This document shows positions 28,058-37,280 of a stretch of DNA of 64,000 nt, in pieces. Made by a program: the position numbers and the translations under genes. The stretch comes from Cellvibrionaceae bacterium 1162T.S.0a.05 (lineage in GTDB: Bacteria > Pseudomonadota > Gammaproteobacteria > Pseudomonadales > Cellvibrionaceae). The notes below the pieces were generated by a model. It was not told the DNA's origin and ran no database searches. It saw only the letters and a list, made by a program, of their open reading frames with translations. Position 1 is the first letter of the stretch; each line of letters opens with the position of its first letter. The DNA lies in contig LANB01000001.1 in assembly GCA_000964245.1 (NCBI GenBank), positions 3,723,501 to 3,787,500 on the forward strand. Direction: 5' to 3'.

Positions 28058-28993
28058 TTAAACATCACAGATCTGAATGGCGCGATCCAAAGACTCAATT
28101 TTGCCTTCAATGCTTTCCGGTGTGGGTATAAACTCCTGAGCCAGATACCCCTTAAAACCAGTGGTCAAGATGGCTTTGGCGATTGCTGGATAATAAAGTT
28201 CTTGCGTGTCATCAATTTCATGACGTCCGGGAACGCCTGCGGTATGGTAGTGACCAAAATATTGATGGTTGTCACTGATAGTACGGATAATATCGCCTTC
28301 ATTGATTTGCATATGATAGATATCATATAGCAGCAAAAAGTTGGGAGAATCCAGTCGTTTACATAATTCAATACCCCACGCTGAATTATCTGCAAAATAG
28401 TCAGGATGGTCGATTTTGCTATTGAATAGCTCCATTTGCAAAATAACGCCACGTTCTTCTGCGTGCGGTAATATTTCTTTCAATCCTTGTACAGCATTAT
28501 CCAAACCTTGTTTGGGCGATATCCCACGTTTATTTCCGCTAAAACAAATTAAGTTGGTGTAACCTGCATCCGCAACGAGGTCAATGTGATGATGGTAATT
28601 CTCAATTAAGGCTTTGTGGTACTGTTTATCACCCCATCCATCCGTTAGATTGAGTTCAGCTCCGTTGCACATCGAAGAATCAACATCATACTTTTTAAGT
28701 ATTGGCCAATCTTTGGGGCCAACAAGATCAATAGCTGAAAATCCCAAGCGCTTTACAAGCTTGCAAAGTTCTTCAATGGTTAGGTCATTGTAAGTCCAAC
28801 GAGATACCGAATGCCGAATATTCCCTTTTAACACCTTTGCATTTTTGCCAGGCTCTCCCGACGCCGCAGCGGAATCGACCGAGTGTTTGGAAAGAGTTAT
28901 GCCGGCTGCACCAACAGCGAAAGCCTGGAGTATTTGCCGCCGTGATTTTAAACCTGATTTTATTCGCACATCTAAATCATCTTTATTTTTCAT
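28058..28993 (-). CDS. Exported sugar isomerase/epimerase-like TIM-barrel protein
   Basis: 311 residues. The leader has SRRQILQAFAVGAAGITL (residues 17-34), a Tat signal. The mature part is a xylose-isomerase-like TIM barrel of the hydroxypyruvate isomerase / IolE-like type (LVKRLGFSAIDLVGP near 82, LQMELFNSKIDHPDY near 180, LLYDIYHMQINEGD near 222, HYHTAGVPGRHE near 248, GYLAQEFIP near 290), with Glu, Asp, His and Glu as expected for metal binding. It is encoded 47 bp before the GMC gene. This trio (exported isomerase-like, GMC and subunit 3) recurs in bacteria that modify plant sugars, so it probably works on a released monosaccharide. Confidence 0.85.
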   Translation of the reverse strand: MKNKDDLDVRIKSGLKSRRQILQAFAVGAAGITLSKHSVDSAAASGEPGKNAKVLKGNIRHSVSRWTYNDLTIEELCKLVKRLGFSAIDLVGPKDWPILKKYDVDSSMCNGAELNLTDGWGDKQYHKALIENYHHHIDLVADAGYTNLICFSGNKRGISPKQGLDNAVQGLKEILPHAEERGVILQMELFNSKIDHPDYFADNSAWGIELCKRLDSPNFLLLYDIYHMQINEGDIIRTISDNHQYFGHYHTAGVPGRHEIDDTQELYYPAIAKAILTTGFKGYLAQEFIPTPESIEGKIESLDRAIQICDV

Positions 28994-29058
28994 ATTTATT
29001 TTTCATATAGGTTCTCAAGGTTTTCAGACAAAAAAACTCTGTGAAACTATCAATTATT

Positions 29059-31701
29059 TTATTTAATTTCGAAGTGCACTTTAATACCTGGCACGGGTTC
29101 AAGCCCTTCACGTAACACCGGTTGCCCGCTTCCGATCCATAGATTGGCTCGCCCGGGAATCTGTTTGCGCGTACCCTCTTCCGTTACGAGGCTTAAATCA
29201 CTGTGTTTCACATCAATCGAAATCGTTTTACTTTGTCCGCTCGCAAGATAAACGCGTTCGAAATCAATTAGTGTTCGGATTGGTGCATGCGGCGCGTTTT
29301 CATGTGAATAGTAAACCTGAACAATTTCTTCTGCGTCACGAACCCCTTTATTTGTTATGTCAACGCTAATGGTACGATGTTCATCGTGTTCAACAGTGCT
29401 TGCATTACTGTATTCAAATTTGCTGTAAGATAAACCGTAACCAAATGGATATAACACCTCGCCTTTAAAATATTTATAGGTTCGGTTTTTCATTGAGTAA
29501 TCTTTAAATGGCGGAAGATCATTCACGGAGTGATAGAAAGTAAGCGGAAGTTTCCCTGAAGGACTAAAGTCGCCTGCCAGTAGATTCGCGATCGCTTCTC
29601 CTCCCTGTCCTCCAGGGTACCATGCTTGTACGATGGCTGATGCCAATTTGTCAGCATCATTTACAGCAAGTGCGCTTCCACTCATAAGTACCAGCACAAC
29701 GGGTTTGCCGGTTGCGTAGAGTTGTTTTAGAAACTTTCGTTGCACTTCTGGTAACAACAAATCTTTTTTATCTCCACCAACAAAGCCTTCTACAGGAATA
29801 GGGATTTCTTCGCCCTCAAGTTGGGCCGTTAGTCCACCAACAAAAACGATAGCATCCGAGCTGTTTGCCAGGCGTAGCGCTTCTTTTGTATCGGGGTTTT
29901 CCGGTAAGCTCCAAACTAACTGTTCATCGCCTTGTTCACCACGTTGAAAGGCCTCAATACGAATCGCGTAGTGCACATTTTTTCTGAGTTTTACTTTTGC
30001 GCTAGCCATACTGGGACGCCAGTCAACCTGCCAGGCATCAAGAATCAGCTCGTTGTTGAGCCAGATTCGATGCCCGCCATTGGCGCGATAACGCAAGGTA
30101 TACTCACCTGTTTGCGGGGCCTGGAGAAAGCCGGACCAACGCACAGCGCCGCTACGAACTTCATTGTTCCAGTGAATTGCAGGCTTTGAATCAATACGCT
30201 CAAGAACGGGTTCAGCACTGAGATCTTGCGTAGCAAAATATTCAGCCTTCAGGCCACGCCTGCGGCATTTTTTATCTACACAAAGTGCATTTGTGTCTAC
30301 GGGGTGTTGTACCGGTTCGGTAAGTTGAGTCCCTTGTGTGTAGAATATATTTTCGGATCCAAATCGGTCTCGTATGCCTTGTATGACAGTAATGGGGTGT
30401 GACGGGTTGCCATTATAGTTGCCGACCAGGGCGTCGATACTGTTGGCATTGGGCCCGGTAACAAAAAGTTTTTTTGTGTCTCCTTTAAACGGTAGAAAAT
30501 CATTTTTATTTTTTAAAAGCACAAGAGATTTTTCTGCAACGTTTCGAGCGAGCTGCCGATTTTCATCGGTATCATTATCCGCTGCGGTTATTTTGGGGAA
30601 AACCTGAGATCGTGGATCGAATTGCCCCAAGCGCATTCTTGCAGTAAATAGGCGTATCAGGGATTCATCAATTCTCGCCTCACTGACTAATCCTTTTTTA
30701 ACCGCTGTGTGAATATGGTTTACTTCCTTTGCGTCACCACAAATTAAATCCATACCAGCATCAAAAACAGCTTGTATACCCTCTTCAGGTGTTTTGCTAT
30801 AACCGTGATTATTTTTTTCATAAACATCGAATACCGCGCCACAATCTGATACGACAACGCCATCAAATTGCCATTCATCACGCAGTATATTGTTCATCAA
30901 CATTTTGTTTGCACACGCGGGAATACCGTCAACGGCATTATAGGCACACATAATAGAGTGTGCTCCAGCATCTTTGATGGTTGCGCGAAATGCGGGTAAA
31001 TAGGTTTCCTCCAGATCTTTTGGGCTTGGGTTGAAATTGTCGCGATGGCGAGAGGGTTCGGGTCCACTATGAACTGCAAAATGTTTCGGCGTGGCGACGG
31101 TTTTTAAATATCGCGGGTTGTTTCCCTGTAAACCCTTGACAAAAGCAACACCGAGGCGGGAAGTGAGGTAGGGGTCTTCGCCATAGGTTTCCTGACCGCG
31201 CCCCCATCGAGGGTCGCGGAATATATTGATATTGGGTGACCATACGGTGAGCCCACCAAACCAGGCGGAACCACCGAATCGGTGTTGGTTTTCATAGTGT
31301 TTTGCCCGAAATTCAGTACTGATAACGTCGGCAACCTTGTAGATAAGATTATCGTCCCATGTTGCCGCCATGCCGATTGCTTGCGGAAATACGGTTGCGT
31401 CTCCAAGTGCGGCAACGCCATGTAAGCCCTCATTCCACCAGTTGTATTCTCGTACACCCAATCGCGGAATAGCTGGCGCATCATTAATGAGTTGCGCCAC
31501 TTTTTCCTCAAGCGTCATGTGTTCCACAAGATCTTTGGCCCGAGTGTCAAACGGGAGTGCTGTATTTTGGTATTTGGGAGGCGTCGATTGCGCAAGGCTA
31601 GTCAATGAATATAGAAGAGAACTAACTATCATGAATGATAGCTGGAGCTTAAAATCAGAAAATAGCGATGAAAAGATGCGCTTGTTTTGTTTCCCAAACA
31701 T
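29059..31701 (-). CDS. GH3 beta-glycosidase with inserted PA14 domain
   Basis: 880 residues. A signal peptide is formed by a hydrophobic stretch (LSFMIVSSLLYSLTSLAQS) ending near residue 38. The GH3 barrel includes YNWWNEGLHGVA near 87, SPNINIFRDPRWGRGQETYG near 155 and the nucleophile aspartate in GVVVSDCGAV near 284. A PA14 module (YFATQDLSAEP to LNNELILDAW) sits at about 488-585, inside the second alpha/beta domain, and a C-terminal fibronectin-III-like domain closes the protein (EEIVQVYYS near 805). The pattern matches bacterial beta-xylosidase/beta-glucosidase-like GH3 enzymes; PA14 often shapes the active site or binds sugars. It lies in the same direction as GH29 (61-bp gap) and is followed by the export-signal oxidoreductases. 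Confidence 0.92.
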   Translation of the reverse strand: MFGKQNKRIFSSLFSDFKLQLSFMIVSSLLYSLTSLAQSTPPKYQNTALPFDTRAKDLVEHMTLEEKVAQLINDAPAIPRLGVREYNWWNEGLHGVAALGDATVFPQAIGMAATWDDNLIYKVADVISTEFRAKHYENQHRFGGSAWFGGLTVWSPNINIFRDPRWGRGQETYGEDPYLTSRLGVAFVKGLQGNNPRYLKTVATPKHFAVHSGPEPSRHRDNFNPSPKDLEETYLPAFRATIKDAGAHSIMCAYNAVDGIPACANKMLMNNILRDEWQFDGVVVSDCGAVFDVYEKNNHGYSKTPEEGIQAVFDAGMDLICGDAKEVNHIHTAVKKGLVSEARIDESLIRLFTARMRLGQFDPRSQVFPKITAADNDTDENRQLARNVAEKSLVLLKNKNDFLPFKGDTKKLFVTGPNANSIDALVGNYNGNPSHPITVIQGIRDRFGSENIFYTQGTQLTEPVQHPVDTNALCVDKKCRRRGLKAEYFATQDLSAEPVLERIDSKPAIHWNNEVRSGAVRWSGFLQAPQTGEYTLRYRANGGHRIWLNNELILDAWQVDWRPSMASAKVKLRKNVHYAIRIEAFQRGEQGDEQLVWSLPENPDTKEALRLANSSDAIVFVGGLTAQLEGEEIPIPVEGFVGGDKKDLLLPEVQRKFLKQLYATGKPVVLVLMSGSALAVNDADKLASAIVQAWYPGGQGGEAIANLLAGDFSPSGKLPLTFYHSVNDLPPFKDYSMKNRTYKYFKGEVLYPFGYGLSYSKFEYSNASTVEHDEHRTISVDITNKGVRDAEEIVQVYYSHENAPHAPIRTLIDFERVYLASGQSKTISIDVKHSDLSLVTEEGTRKQIPGRANLWIGSGQPVLREGLEPVPGIKVHFEIK

Positions 31702-31762
31702 ATTATTTATCCAATAATTTATTTTTTGCGTTTTTGCAGAAGATGCTGATAATGCCTATGCA

Positions 31763-33331
31763 CTACTTAAGAGTGACTTTAAAAACCGTTGCAATTTCGT
31801 CCATGTTCTCCTTTGCTGGCGTATGGATCTCAATTTCGTTACCGGGCTTGCTTGTCCATTTGAGGGGAGTGTTACTACCAATTATTGTTATTGATTGAAT
31901 GTTTATCCCCTCCTCTTTCTGCGCTAAATGTTTTATGTGTAGCGTGGAATTTTCTTCTGGTAACCCCAGTACATAAATAAAAATCGCGTTTCCATCTTTT
32001 GATCGGCTAAATCGAATATCTTTATTCGTATAGCTCATCGTGGCAGATTGGCCACCGAAATGACCGGCTTCAAATTCAGCATCTCCATAGCCGTAGATGT
32101 CAAAGGCCCGTGTTTTGTAAACAGCTTGTTTATGCTTTTTTATCCAGTCGCCTATGGTGAGCAATATGGCCCTTTGCTCAGGAGGAATGACACCATCTGC
32201 TCGCGGTGAGACGTTCAACAAGACGGTACCTTTTTTACTCCAAACATCTATCATGTTTCTAATGAGTAGCGCTGGATCCTTGTATTGGAGATTCCGGGTA
32301 AAGGACCAGGAACCCTGACTAATCGTTATGTCTGTTAGCCAGTAATCATCGGAAATATCCGTTTTTCCACCCTGTTCAATGTCGAGTATGCCGACATCGG
32401 CGGGAAGATCGTTTTGTTTGTAAGCGACCAGGGCTTGCTGATTGTTGCGAGCTGCTCGATTAAAATGATTCGCTACAACTTCACGCCGGTAATGATCAGG
32501 GATTTTATCCAACCATGAATCAAACCAGATGATATCTGGCGCGTATTTTTCGACAACCTCATTTACCTGTGCAGACCAATAGTGAAGGAATTCTTCTTCG
32601 GTGATGTTGCCATAGAGTAATCGTAATTTCGGGTCTGTTGTCGAAGTGATTAAATTCGGGTGGTACGGGTAGTGGCTATCCCAGCCAGAGTTGGCTTTTC
32701 CCTGACCTCCCCACTCGCTGGATGTATTGGCATAACGCTGAAGTAATCTTGCATGATGAAAGGTGGTGATGGTTTTTAGGTCCCGAGATTTGAGTTCACG
32801 CAATAATTCTTCTGTGATGTCTCGTTTAGGTCCCATGTCCCTGACATTCCAGGGGTTAATTTCGCTACCCCACATTGCAAATCCGTCATGGTGAATCGCG
32901 ACAGGTCCGGCAAATTTCGCGCCGGCATTTTCAAAGAGGTTTACCCAATCTTCAGCGTCAAAATGTTGCGCTTTAAACATTGGAATAAAGTCGTGGTAGT
33001 TAAAAGTATTTAGTGACCCAAAGTTTTTTACGTGATACGGGTGAACAGCAGCCCCCCAACCTTCACTGAGATCATTGAAGTACATCCACCTCGGGTACCA
33101 TTCGTTATCGAATGCGGGGACACTGTATACACCCCAATGAAAATAAATTCCAAGTTTTGCATCTTGAAACCATTCAGGTTGTCGGTCTGTTTTTGAAAGT
33201 GATTCCCAGCTTGGGCTGAATTTATTATTTATTGTCACGCCGGTATCAGCGCAGGCTAAAGACAAGTTTGCGAAGGCTGAGATAACGAAAACAATACTTG
33301 CTGTGAAAAATGCTTTATGAACCGATTCCAT
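31763..33331 (-). CDS. GH29 alpha-L-fucosidase, secreted
   Basis: 522 residues with a signal peptide (hydrophobic 8-26, ending ...SLACA). GH29 landmarks: KLGIYFHWGVYSVPAF near 60, NEWYPRWMY near 77, GAKFAGPVAIHHDGFAMW near 140, HHARL near 193, and the nucleophile aspartate in PDIIWFDSW near 272. LLNVSPRADG near 370 is the usual barrel end, and a small beta-sandwich follows at the C-terminus. It removes alpha-L-fucose from polysaccharide side chains such as xyloglucan. A terminator lies between it and the upstream esterase gene, so it may have its own promoter at 33332-33350. Confidence 0.92.
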   Translation of the reverse strand: MESVHKAFFTASIVFVISAFANLSLACADTGVTINNKFSPSWESLSKTDRQPEWFQDAKLGIYFHWGVYSVPAFDNEWYPRWMYFNDLSEGWGAAVHPYHVKNFGSLNTFNYHDFIPMFKAQHFDAEDWVNLFENAGAKFAGPVAIHHDGFAMWGSEINPWNVRDMGPKRDITEELLRELKSRDLKTITTFHHARLLQRYANTSSEWGGQGKANSGWDSHYPYHPNLITSTTDPKLRLLYGNITEEEFLHYWSAQVNEVVEKYAPDIIWFDSWLDKIPDHYRREVVANHFNRAARNNQQALVAYKQNDLPADVGILDIEQGGKTDISDDYWLTDITISQGSWSFTRNLQYKDPALLIRNMIDVWSKKGTVLLNVSPRADGVIPPEQRAILLTIGDWIKKHKQAVYKTRAFDIYGYGDAEFEAGHFGGQSATMSYTNKDIRFSRSKDGNAIFIYVLGLPEENSTLHIKHLAQKEEGINIQSITIIGSNTPLKWTSKPGNEIEIHTPAKENMDEIATVFKVTLK

Positions 33332-33350
33332 AAGTGACCTTTATAAACAT

Positions 33351-33383
33351 AAAAAAATGGGTGCAGCGCAAAGCTTCACACCC
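33351..33383 (-). terminator. Rho-independent-like terminator after the esterase gene
   Basis: Read on the minus strand, GGGTG...CACCC encloses a 15-base apical part with a short AGC/GC pairing, followed directly by ATTTTTTT. Placed 18 bases after the esterase stop and before GH29, it should end or attenuate esterase transcription. Confidence 0.55.
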
Positions 33384-33400
33384 ACACAAGGCTACAGCAG

Positions 33401-34327
33401 TCACATTGTTGAGGAACTGACTTCGTTCTTGCCGAGGAAACCGTTAACGTCTAACCAGTGAATAAAGGCAGTGAACCAGGTGTTACTGGTTCTGTTGGGG
33501 TTGCCAAGCCCAAAACCATGGCCGCCGTTTTGATATAGATGGAATTCAACGGGCTTTTTTGCTTGATACCAGGAATGAATGAGCCCGAATTGGCCCTTAA
33601 AAAGAAAATCATCAACTGCAATGGCGACGAACATAGGCGGGGCGTCATCGGGAACCTCTACTTCACCCATCCCCCCGTAAATCGGTGCAATAAACGCCAT
33701 AGTGACCCTGGATTGCAGTGCGTTTGCCATTGTTAAACCGGCACCGGCAGAAAAGCCAACCATGCCAATGCGATCAATATCGACATTCCATTTATCCGCA
33801 TTTTTAACAATGAGCTTGTGGGCAGCTTCGAGATCTTCAAGTTGCATATTTAGATCCCGGTTTAAGCGTCGGGGGCGTTCGCTGGTTTCCGCTTCCTTGA
33901 AGCGCTGAGCCATTTGCTTTTCGAAGCCGTCAAGGCTGTCAGCAGTGGGTTGTAAGCGGTATTTGAGAACAAACGCATTGATCCCTTGCTTGTTCAAGGC
34001 TTCAGCCACTTCCCAGCCTTCGTTACCCATTGAAAGCCACATAAACCCGCCACCTGGCGCAACAATAACACTCGCGCCATTCGGCTCTTTTGCCAAAAAT
34101 GGCGTTAGCGTCGCTTCTGTGATGTTACGTGCCATGGGGTCTCCCCATTGGCGAAACCAGGATTCCGTCGCTGGCTGATTGGCGACTCCACCCGTGCCGA
34201 GGCTAATCGCATTGGGCTCAGCAGGCGCTTCCATGGGGTACATCTTGCCGTCTTGTCCTGATGTGCTTGCAGCAAAGATGCTGGCAGCAATAAACAGTAG
34301 GAAGGGAAAGGTCTTGTTGAGATCCAT
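33401..34327 (-). CDS. Secreted alpha/beta-hydrolase, acetyl-esterase-like
   Basis: 308 residues with a signal peptide (FPFLLFIAASIFAASTSG). Alpha/beta-hydrolase fold of the BD-FAE/acetyl-xylan esterase kind: oxyanion region IVAPGGGFMWL near 90, nucleophile elbow GMVGFSAGAG with Ser near 192, acid region AIAVDDFLF near 238 and histidine in NGGHGFGLG near 269. It likely removes acetyl groups from plant polysaccharides so that the GH3 and GH29 enzymes can act. It is transcribed away from the AraC regulator across a 178-bp gap holding operator-like repeats. Confidence 0.85.
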   Translation of the reverse strand: MDLNKTFPFLLFIAASIFAASTSGQDGKMYPMEAPAEPNAISLGTGGVANQPATESWFRQWGDPMARNITEATLTPFLAKEPNGASVIVAPGGGFMWLSMGNEGWEVAEALNKQGINAFVLKYRLQPTADSLDGFEKQMAQRFKEAETSERPRRLNRDLNMQLEDLEAAHKLIVKNADKWNVDIDRIGMVGFSAGAGLTMANALQSRVTMAFIAPIYGGMGEVEVPDDAPPMFVAIAVDDFLFKGQFGLIHSWYQAKKPVEFHLYQNGGHGFGLGNPNRTSNTWFTAFIHWLDVNGFLGKNEVSSSTM

Positions 34328-34349
34328 GGCTGGCTCCTGGTTATTATTT

Positions 34350-34373
34350 ATACGCTATTTATATAAAGCGTAT
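34350..34373. promoter_or_regulatory. 24-bp inverted repeat upstream of esterase gene
   Basis: ATACGC...GCGTAT ends are perfect inverted copies around an AT-rich centre (tatttatataaa). The element ends 23 bases before the esterase start codon, where a core promoter, operator or 5'-leader hairpin would lie. It may be bound by the divergent AraC regulator, but nothing in the sequence proves this. Confidence 0.4.
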
Positions 34374-34452
34374 TATATGATGAATAACAAGAGCTGGCCA
34401 CTGTATGTAGCACGTTGGTAACCCATTTAAATAAAAAATTTTTAAAGCAAAC

Positions 34453-34467
34453 GGTTACATTGTTACC
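34453..34467. promoter_or_regulatory. GGTTACATTGTTACC operator-like palindrome
   Basis: An imperfect 15-bp palindrome, 39 bases before the AraC-type gene; a related half site, TTGGTAACCC, lies at about 34414-34423. Repeats of this kind around a divergent promoter are candidate binding sites for the adjacent regulator, controlling itself and the esterase gene. Confidence 0.4.
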
Positions 34468-34505
34468 CTTATAAAAATCCTAATAACATAAAAGTTAATC
34501 GAATC

Positions 34506-35618
34506 ATGAAAGCGCTGTTGTTTAATATTCACGATGTGGTTTTACTGTTTACTGTCGGAACATATCTGTTTCTCACCTTTATAGAGTTGAGGAACAATAA
34601 ATATGCTGGTCCCTACCGGTTGATTCTGCCTGGCTTTCTTATTGTTAACGCCTTTTATAGTGTGTACCTTCTACTTTTTTGGTCAGAAGCGATTCGTGAC
34701 CGTGCCTTTGACGCGCTGCACCCATTGTATTTACCACTAGGAGTCGGTAGTTTTTTATTGGGCCCGTCCTTGTTTTTCTCTGTTTGGTTGTCATCGGAAA
34801 AAGCATTGAAATTCAGGCCGATGCATCTATTGCATTTGGCTCCGGCGTTGCTTGCAGTACTTTACTTGTATCACTTTTGTTTCAGATTCGAAGTTGCTAC
34901 GCAATATCAACTTTTACTTGGTGCACAACTATACAAGGTGCAAAATGCCTATTTCTTTCAATACGTAACCCTGAGTAAGCTCATCCCTCTCTTCTATGGG
35001 CTACTGTGCATATTCTATTTAAGACGTGTAACCAGAGAATCCAAATCAGCGCATGGGCTCTGTTTACTTGCCTGGGGGTTCACTTTGTTTTGGGCGTGGA
35101 CAGTGCTCGCGCATGTTATAGGTGAATATGTATCGGGATTGTCAGGCGATGCATTGGGTATCGCAGGGAATTACTATCACCTGGCTTTTGTTGTGCTTCT
35201 GGTTTGTCATAAATTGTCTCCAGCCAGGGCGCAAGGCGCTTCTTTAATTACATCAGACAAAGGCTACGATAACATTCTTGTTGGGATTATCACGAAGGCG
35301 ATGACTGAGGAAAAATTGTATTTAAACCCTGCCTTGTCTCTTGAAAGATTTGCTGAGCAAATTGAGAAAACGCCGCGAGAAGTGTCAGTTGTCATCAACC
35401 GGGTATTTAATCAAAACTTTCACGAATTTATAAATGGTTATCGAGTCAATGCAGCCAAACAACAATTGCGTGACATCAACATGAAAAATACACCTATCAA
35501 CGAGATTGCACTATCGTCCGGGTTTAATAGTAAGGCGACATTTAATCGGCTATTCAAGAAACTGGAGCTCACAACACCAAGCCAATATCGACAAAAACAT
35601 ACTCAATGCCTCCTCTAA
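34506..35618 (+). CDS. Membrane-anchored AraC-family transcriptional regulator
   Basis: 370 residues. Residues 1-245 are strongly hydrophobic with about seven membrane spans (first at 10-24, last near 222-240), like the 7TM sensor module found in other AraC proteins. Residues 265-370 are a HTH_18/AraC DNA-binding domain: LSLERFAEQIEKTPREVSVVINR (first helix-turn-helix) and INEIALSSGFNSKATFNRLFKK (second), ending PSQYRQ. It is divergent to the esterase/GH29/GH3 run and precedes the GH16 gene in the same direction, so it is the natural candidate to sense a glycan signal at the membrane and control these genes. Confidence 0.9.
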   Translation: MKALLFNIHDVVLLFTVGTYLFLTFIELRNNKYAGPYRLILPGFLIVNAFYSVYLLLFWSEAIRDRAFDALHPLYLPLGVGSFLLGPSLFFSVWLSSEKALKFRPMHLLHLAPALLAVLYLYHFCFRFEVATQYQLLLGAQLYKVQNAYFFQYVTLSKLIPLFYGLLCIFYLRRVTRESKSAHGLCLLAWGFTLFWAWTVLAHVIGEYVSGLSGDALGIAGNYYHLAFVVLLVCHKLSPARAQGASLITSDKGYDNILVGIITKAMTEEKLYLNPALSLERFAEQIEKTPREVSVVINRVFNQNFHEFINGYRVNAAKQQLRDINMKNTPINEIALSSGFNSKATFNRLFKKLELTTPSQYRQKHTQCLL

Positions 35619-35795
35619 TGTAATTCTTGCGATCTCCGCACGGCTTCTATACCGATGGCTACAATGTCACGCCTTTAGTCATTTCAGGTAAAACCGGGTC
35701 TCAATCCCGGGTCTCAATACAGTCAAAACCTGTTTTGCAGCTTTACGCCCTGTTTCCAGAGCCTTCAAACTGGGAATGCAGTACCTATATCTGAA

Positions 35796-35812
35796 CGTAA
35801 ATCGAATTTACG
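35796..35812. promoter_or_regulatory. CGTAAAT-CGA-ATTTACG inverted repeat before GH16 gene
   Basis: A perfect 7-bp inverted repeat with a 3-bp spacer, 36 bases before the GH16 start. A tandem 12-bp direct repeat (cgggtctcaatc) lies near 35696-35720. The ribosome-binding site GAGGAA sits 6 bases before ATG. The repeat is a plausible operator; the rest of 35619-35848 shows nothing I can name. Confidence 0.4.
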
Positions 35813-35848
35813 CTTAACACAAAATAATCATGTTTCGAGGAATTTCAT

Positions 35849-37228
35849 ATGTCTTACAAAAAGACGGTCACAGGCCTTGTTTTGCTGTTAACCAGCCTGC
35901 AAGTTGCTTTACTTTCTTTTCCGGCCCTTGCCAAACCCTACAAGGGGGCCGAAATTTTTACCAACGATGCTGAACTCTATGGAAAGTATGTATTTCGTAT
36001 GCGCTCTGCTAACGGAAGTGGTGTGATATCCAACTTTTTTCTATGGAAGGAAGGTTCAGAACTCGCGGATGTGTTTTGGGAAGAAGTTGACTTCGAAGTA
36101 TTTGGTAAGGATGGAGGCTACAGCTGGCAAAGTAATATCATCACTGGATTGGGAAACCGAACGACATCCGAACAAGTTCATACCGCCAGCACTTCGTTTG
36201 CGGAGGGTTATCATACCTTTACACTTGAATGGACGCCTGGACAAGTTAGATGGTTGGTTGACGGTCAAGTCGTTCGCCAGACTACAGGGGGGCAAGCGAA
36301 TGACCTTAGTAACCCTGCACAAGCACGTTTTAATTTCTGGCCGCCAAATATTGAAAGTTGGGTAGGACCTTTTAATGAAAGCACGCTACCGTTGGCCATG
36401 TTTGTGAATTGGTTTGAATACCATCGTTGGAATGGGCAGGACTTTGAGTTTTCCTGGCGCGATGATTTCAATTCTTTCAATAACAGTCGGTGGTCGACGG
36501 CTGATTGGACCTTTGACGAAAACCGCGCAGACTTTTCGCCACTGAATGTTACGACACGCAACGGATACCTCGTTTTAAGTTTGACGCATGAGGGAATGGA
36601 AGGCTATTCAGGTACGCCGCCTATAGATAGTGGATCGAGTAGTTCCAGTAGCGCTAGTAGTTCCAGTAGCGCTAGTAGTTCGAGTAGCTCTAGCAGTTCC
36701 AGTAGTTCCAGTAGTTCAAGTTCATCGTCAAGCAGCTCCAGTTCTTCAGGTGGTCAGCCCTGTTCTTGCAATTGGTATGGATCTTCAATTCCTCTTTGTG
36801 ACAACCAGGAATCTGGCTGGGGCTGGGAAAACAATACTAGTTGTATTGGTGTGAATACCTGCTCAAATCAATGGGGAAATAGCAACCCTGTAAGTTGTAG
36901 TAGTTCATCAAGTAGCTCAACGAGTTCGAGTGGTGCATCGTCAAGTTCTTCAACGAGCTCGTCATCGAGTTCTTCAAGCAGTTCTTCCAGTAGTTCTTCG
37001 AGCAGTTCATCTAGTAGCGCCAGCAGTTCGGGTTCGAGTGGTGTTAACTGCAGTGGTGTGAATTCTTATCCAAACTGGACAGCAAAAGATTGGTCTGGCG
37101 GCCCTTATAATCATGCAGAGGCTGGCGACAGAATGATCTACCAGAATAATTTGTTCCGTGCCAATTGGTACACGAGTACCGTACCGGGAAGTGATGCCTC
37201 GTGGACACAACTTGGGGCTTGCCAATAG
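35849..37228 (+). CDS. Secreted, circularly permuted GH16 lichenase with CBM10 and CBM5-like modules
   Basis: 459 residues with a signal peptide to about 28 (…SFPALAKP). The catalytic unit (29-258) begins with [19 protein letters not shown], carries [11 protein letters not shown] at 78-88 (nucleophile Glu79, Asp81, acid/base Glu83), and ends with [15 protein letters not shown] then [11 protein letters not shown], strands that are N-terminal in ordinary GH16 enzymes. This order is the natural circular permutation known from Fibrobacter succinogenes 1,3-1,4-beta-glucanase, which it resembles throughout. Then come a polyserine linker (262-300), a CBM10 ([13 protein letters not shown]...WGWENN, 301-350), a second polyserine linker, and a C-terminal CBM5/12-like module ([12 protein letters not shown]...WTQLGACQ, 399-459). 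It should cut mixed-linkage beta-glucan while bound to cellulose or chitin-like surfaces. Confidence 0.93.
   Translation: MSYKKTVTGLVLLLTSLQVALLSFPALAKPYKGAEIFTNDAELYGKYVFRMRSANGSGVISNFFLWKEGSELADVFWEEVDFEVFGKDGGYSWQSNIITGLGNRTTSEQVHTASTSFAEGYHTFTLEWTPGQVRWLVDGQVVRQTTGGQANDLSNPAQARFNFWPPNIESWVGPFNESTLPLAMFVNWFEYHRWNGQDFEFSWRDDFNSFNNSRWSTADWTFDENRADFSPLNVTTRNGYLVLSLTHEGMEGYSGTPPIDSGSSSSSSASSSSSASSSSSSSSSSSSSSSSSSSSSSSSSGGQPCSCNWYGSSIPLCDNQESGWGWENNTSCIGVNTCSNQWGNSNPVSCSSSSSSSTSSSGASSSSSTSSSSSSSSSSSSSSSSSSSSSASSSGSSGVNCSGVNSYPNWTAKDWSGGPYNHAEAGDRMIYQNNLFRANWYTSTVPGSDASWTQLGACQ
36631..37037 (+). repeat. Polyserine-linker low-complexity repeats
   Basis: Two tracts, about 36631-36748 and 36892-37037, of AGT/AGC/TCA/TCG/TCC serine codons with a few Ala and Gly. 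They encode flexible linkers between the glucanase, CBM10 and CBM5-like modules. Mixed codon use keeps the DNA from being a simple tandem repeat, although slippage is still likely. Confidence 0.9.
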
Positions 37229-37243
37229 TTTCTGTTAGTCTTT

Positions 37244-37270
37244 GTGCGATTCATTCAAAATGAATCGCAC
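37244..37270. terminator. Bidirectional hairpin terminator between convergent genes
   Basis: GTGCGATTCAT-TCAAA-ATGAATCGCAC forms a perfect 11-bp stem with a 5-base loop in the 52-bp gap between the GH16 stop and the stop of the convergent peptidase gene. T-rich sequence is modest on either side, so termination strength is uncertain. Confidence 0.7.
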
Positions 37271-37280
37271 TTGTCCATAT

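Noticed and set aside
36631-37037. Serine-codon repeats that could look like a CRISPR or tandem-repeat array
   Set aside because: They are in frame within a secreted glucanase and encode polyserine linkers; there are no unique spacers.
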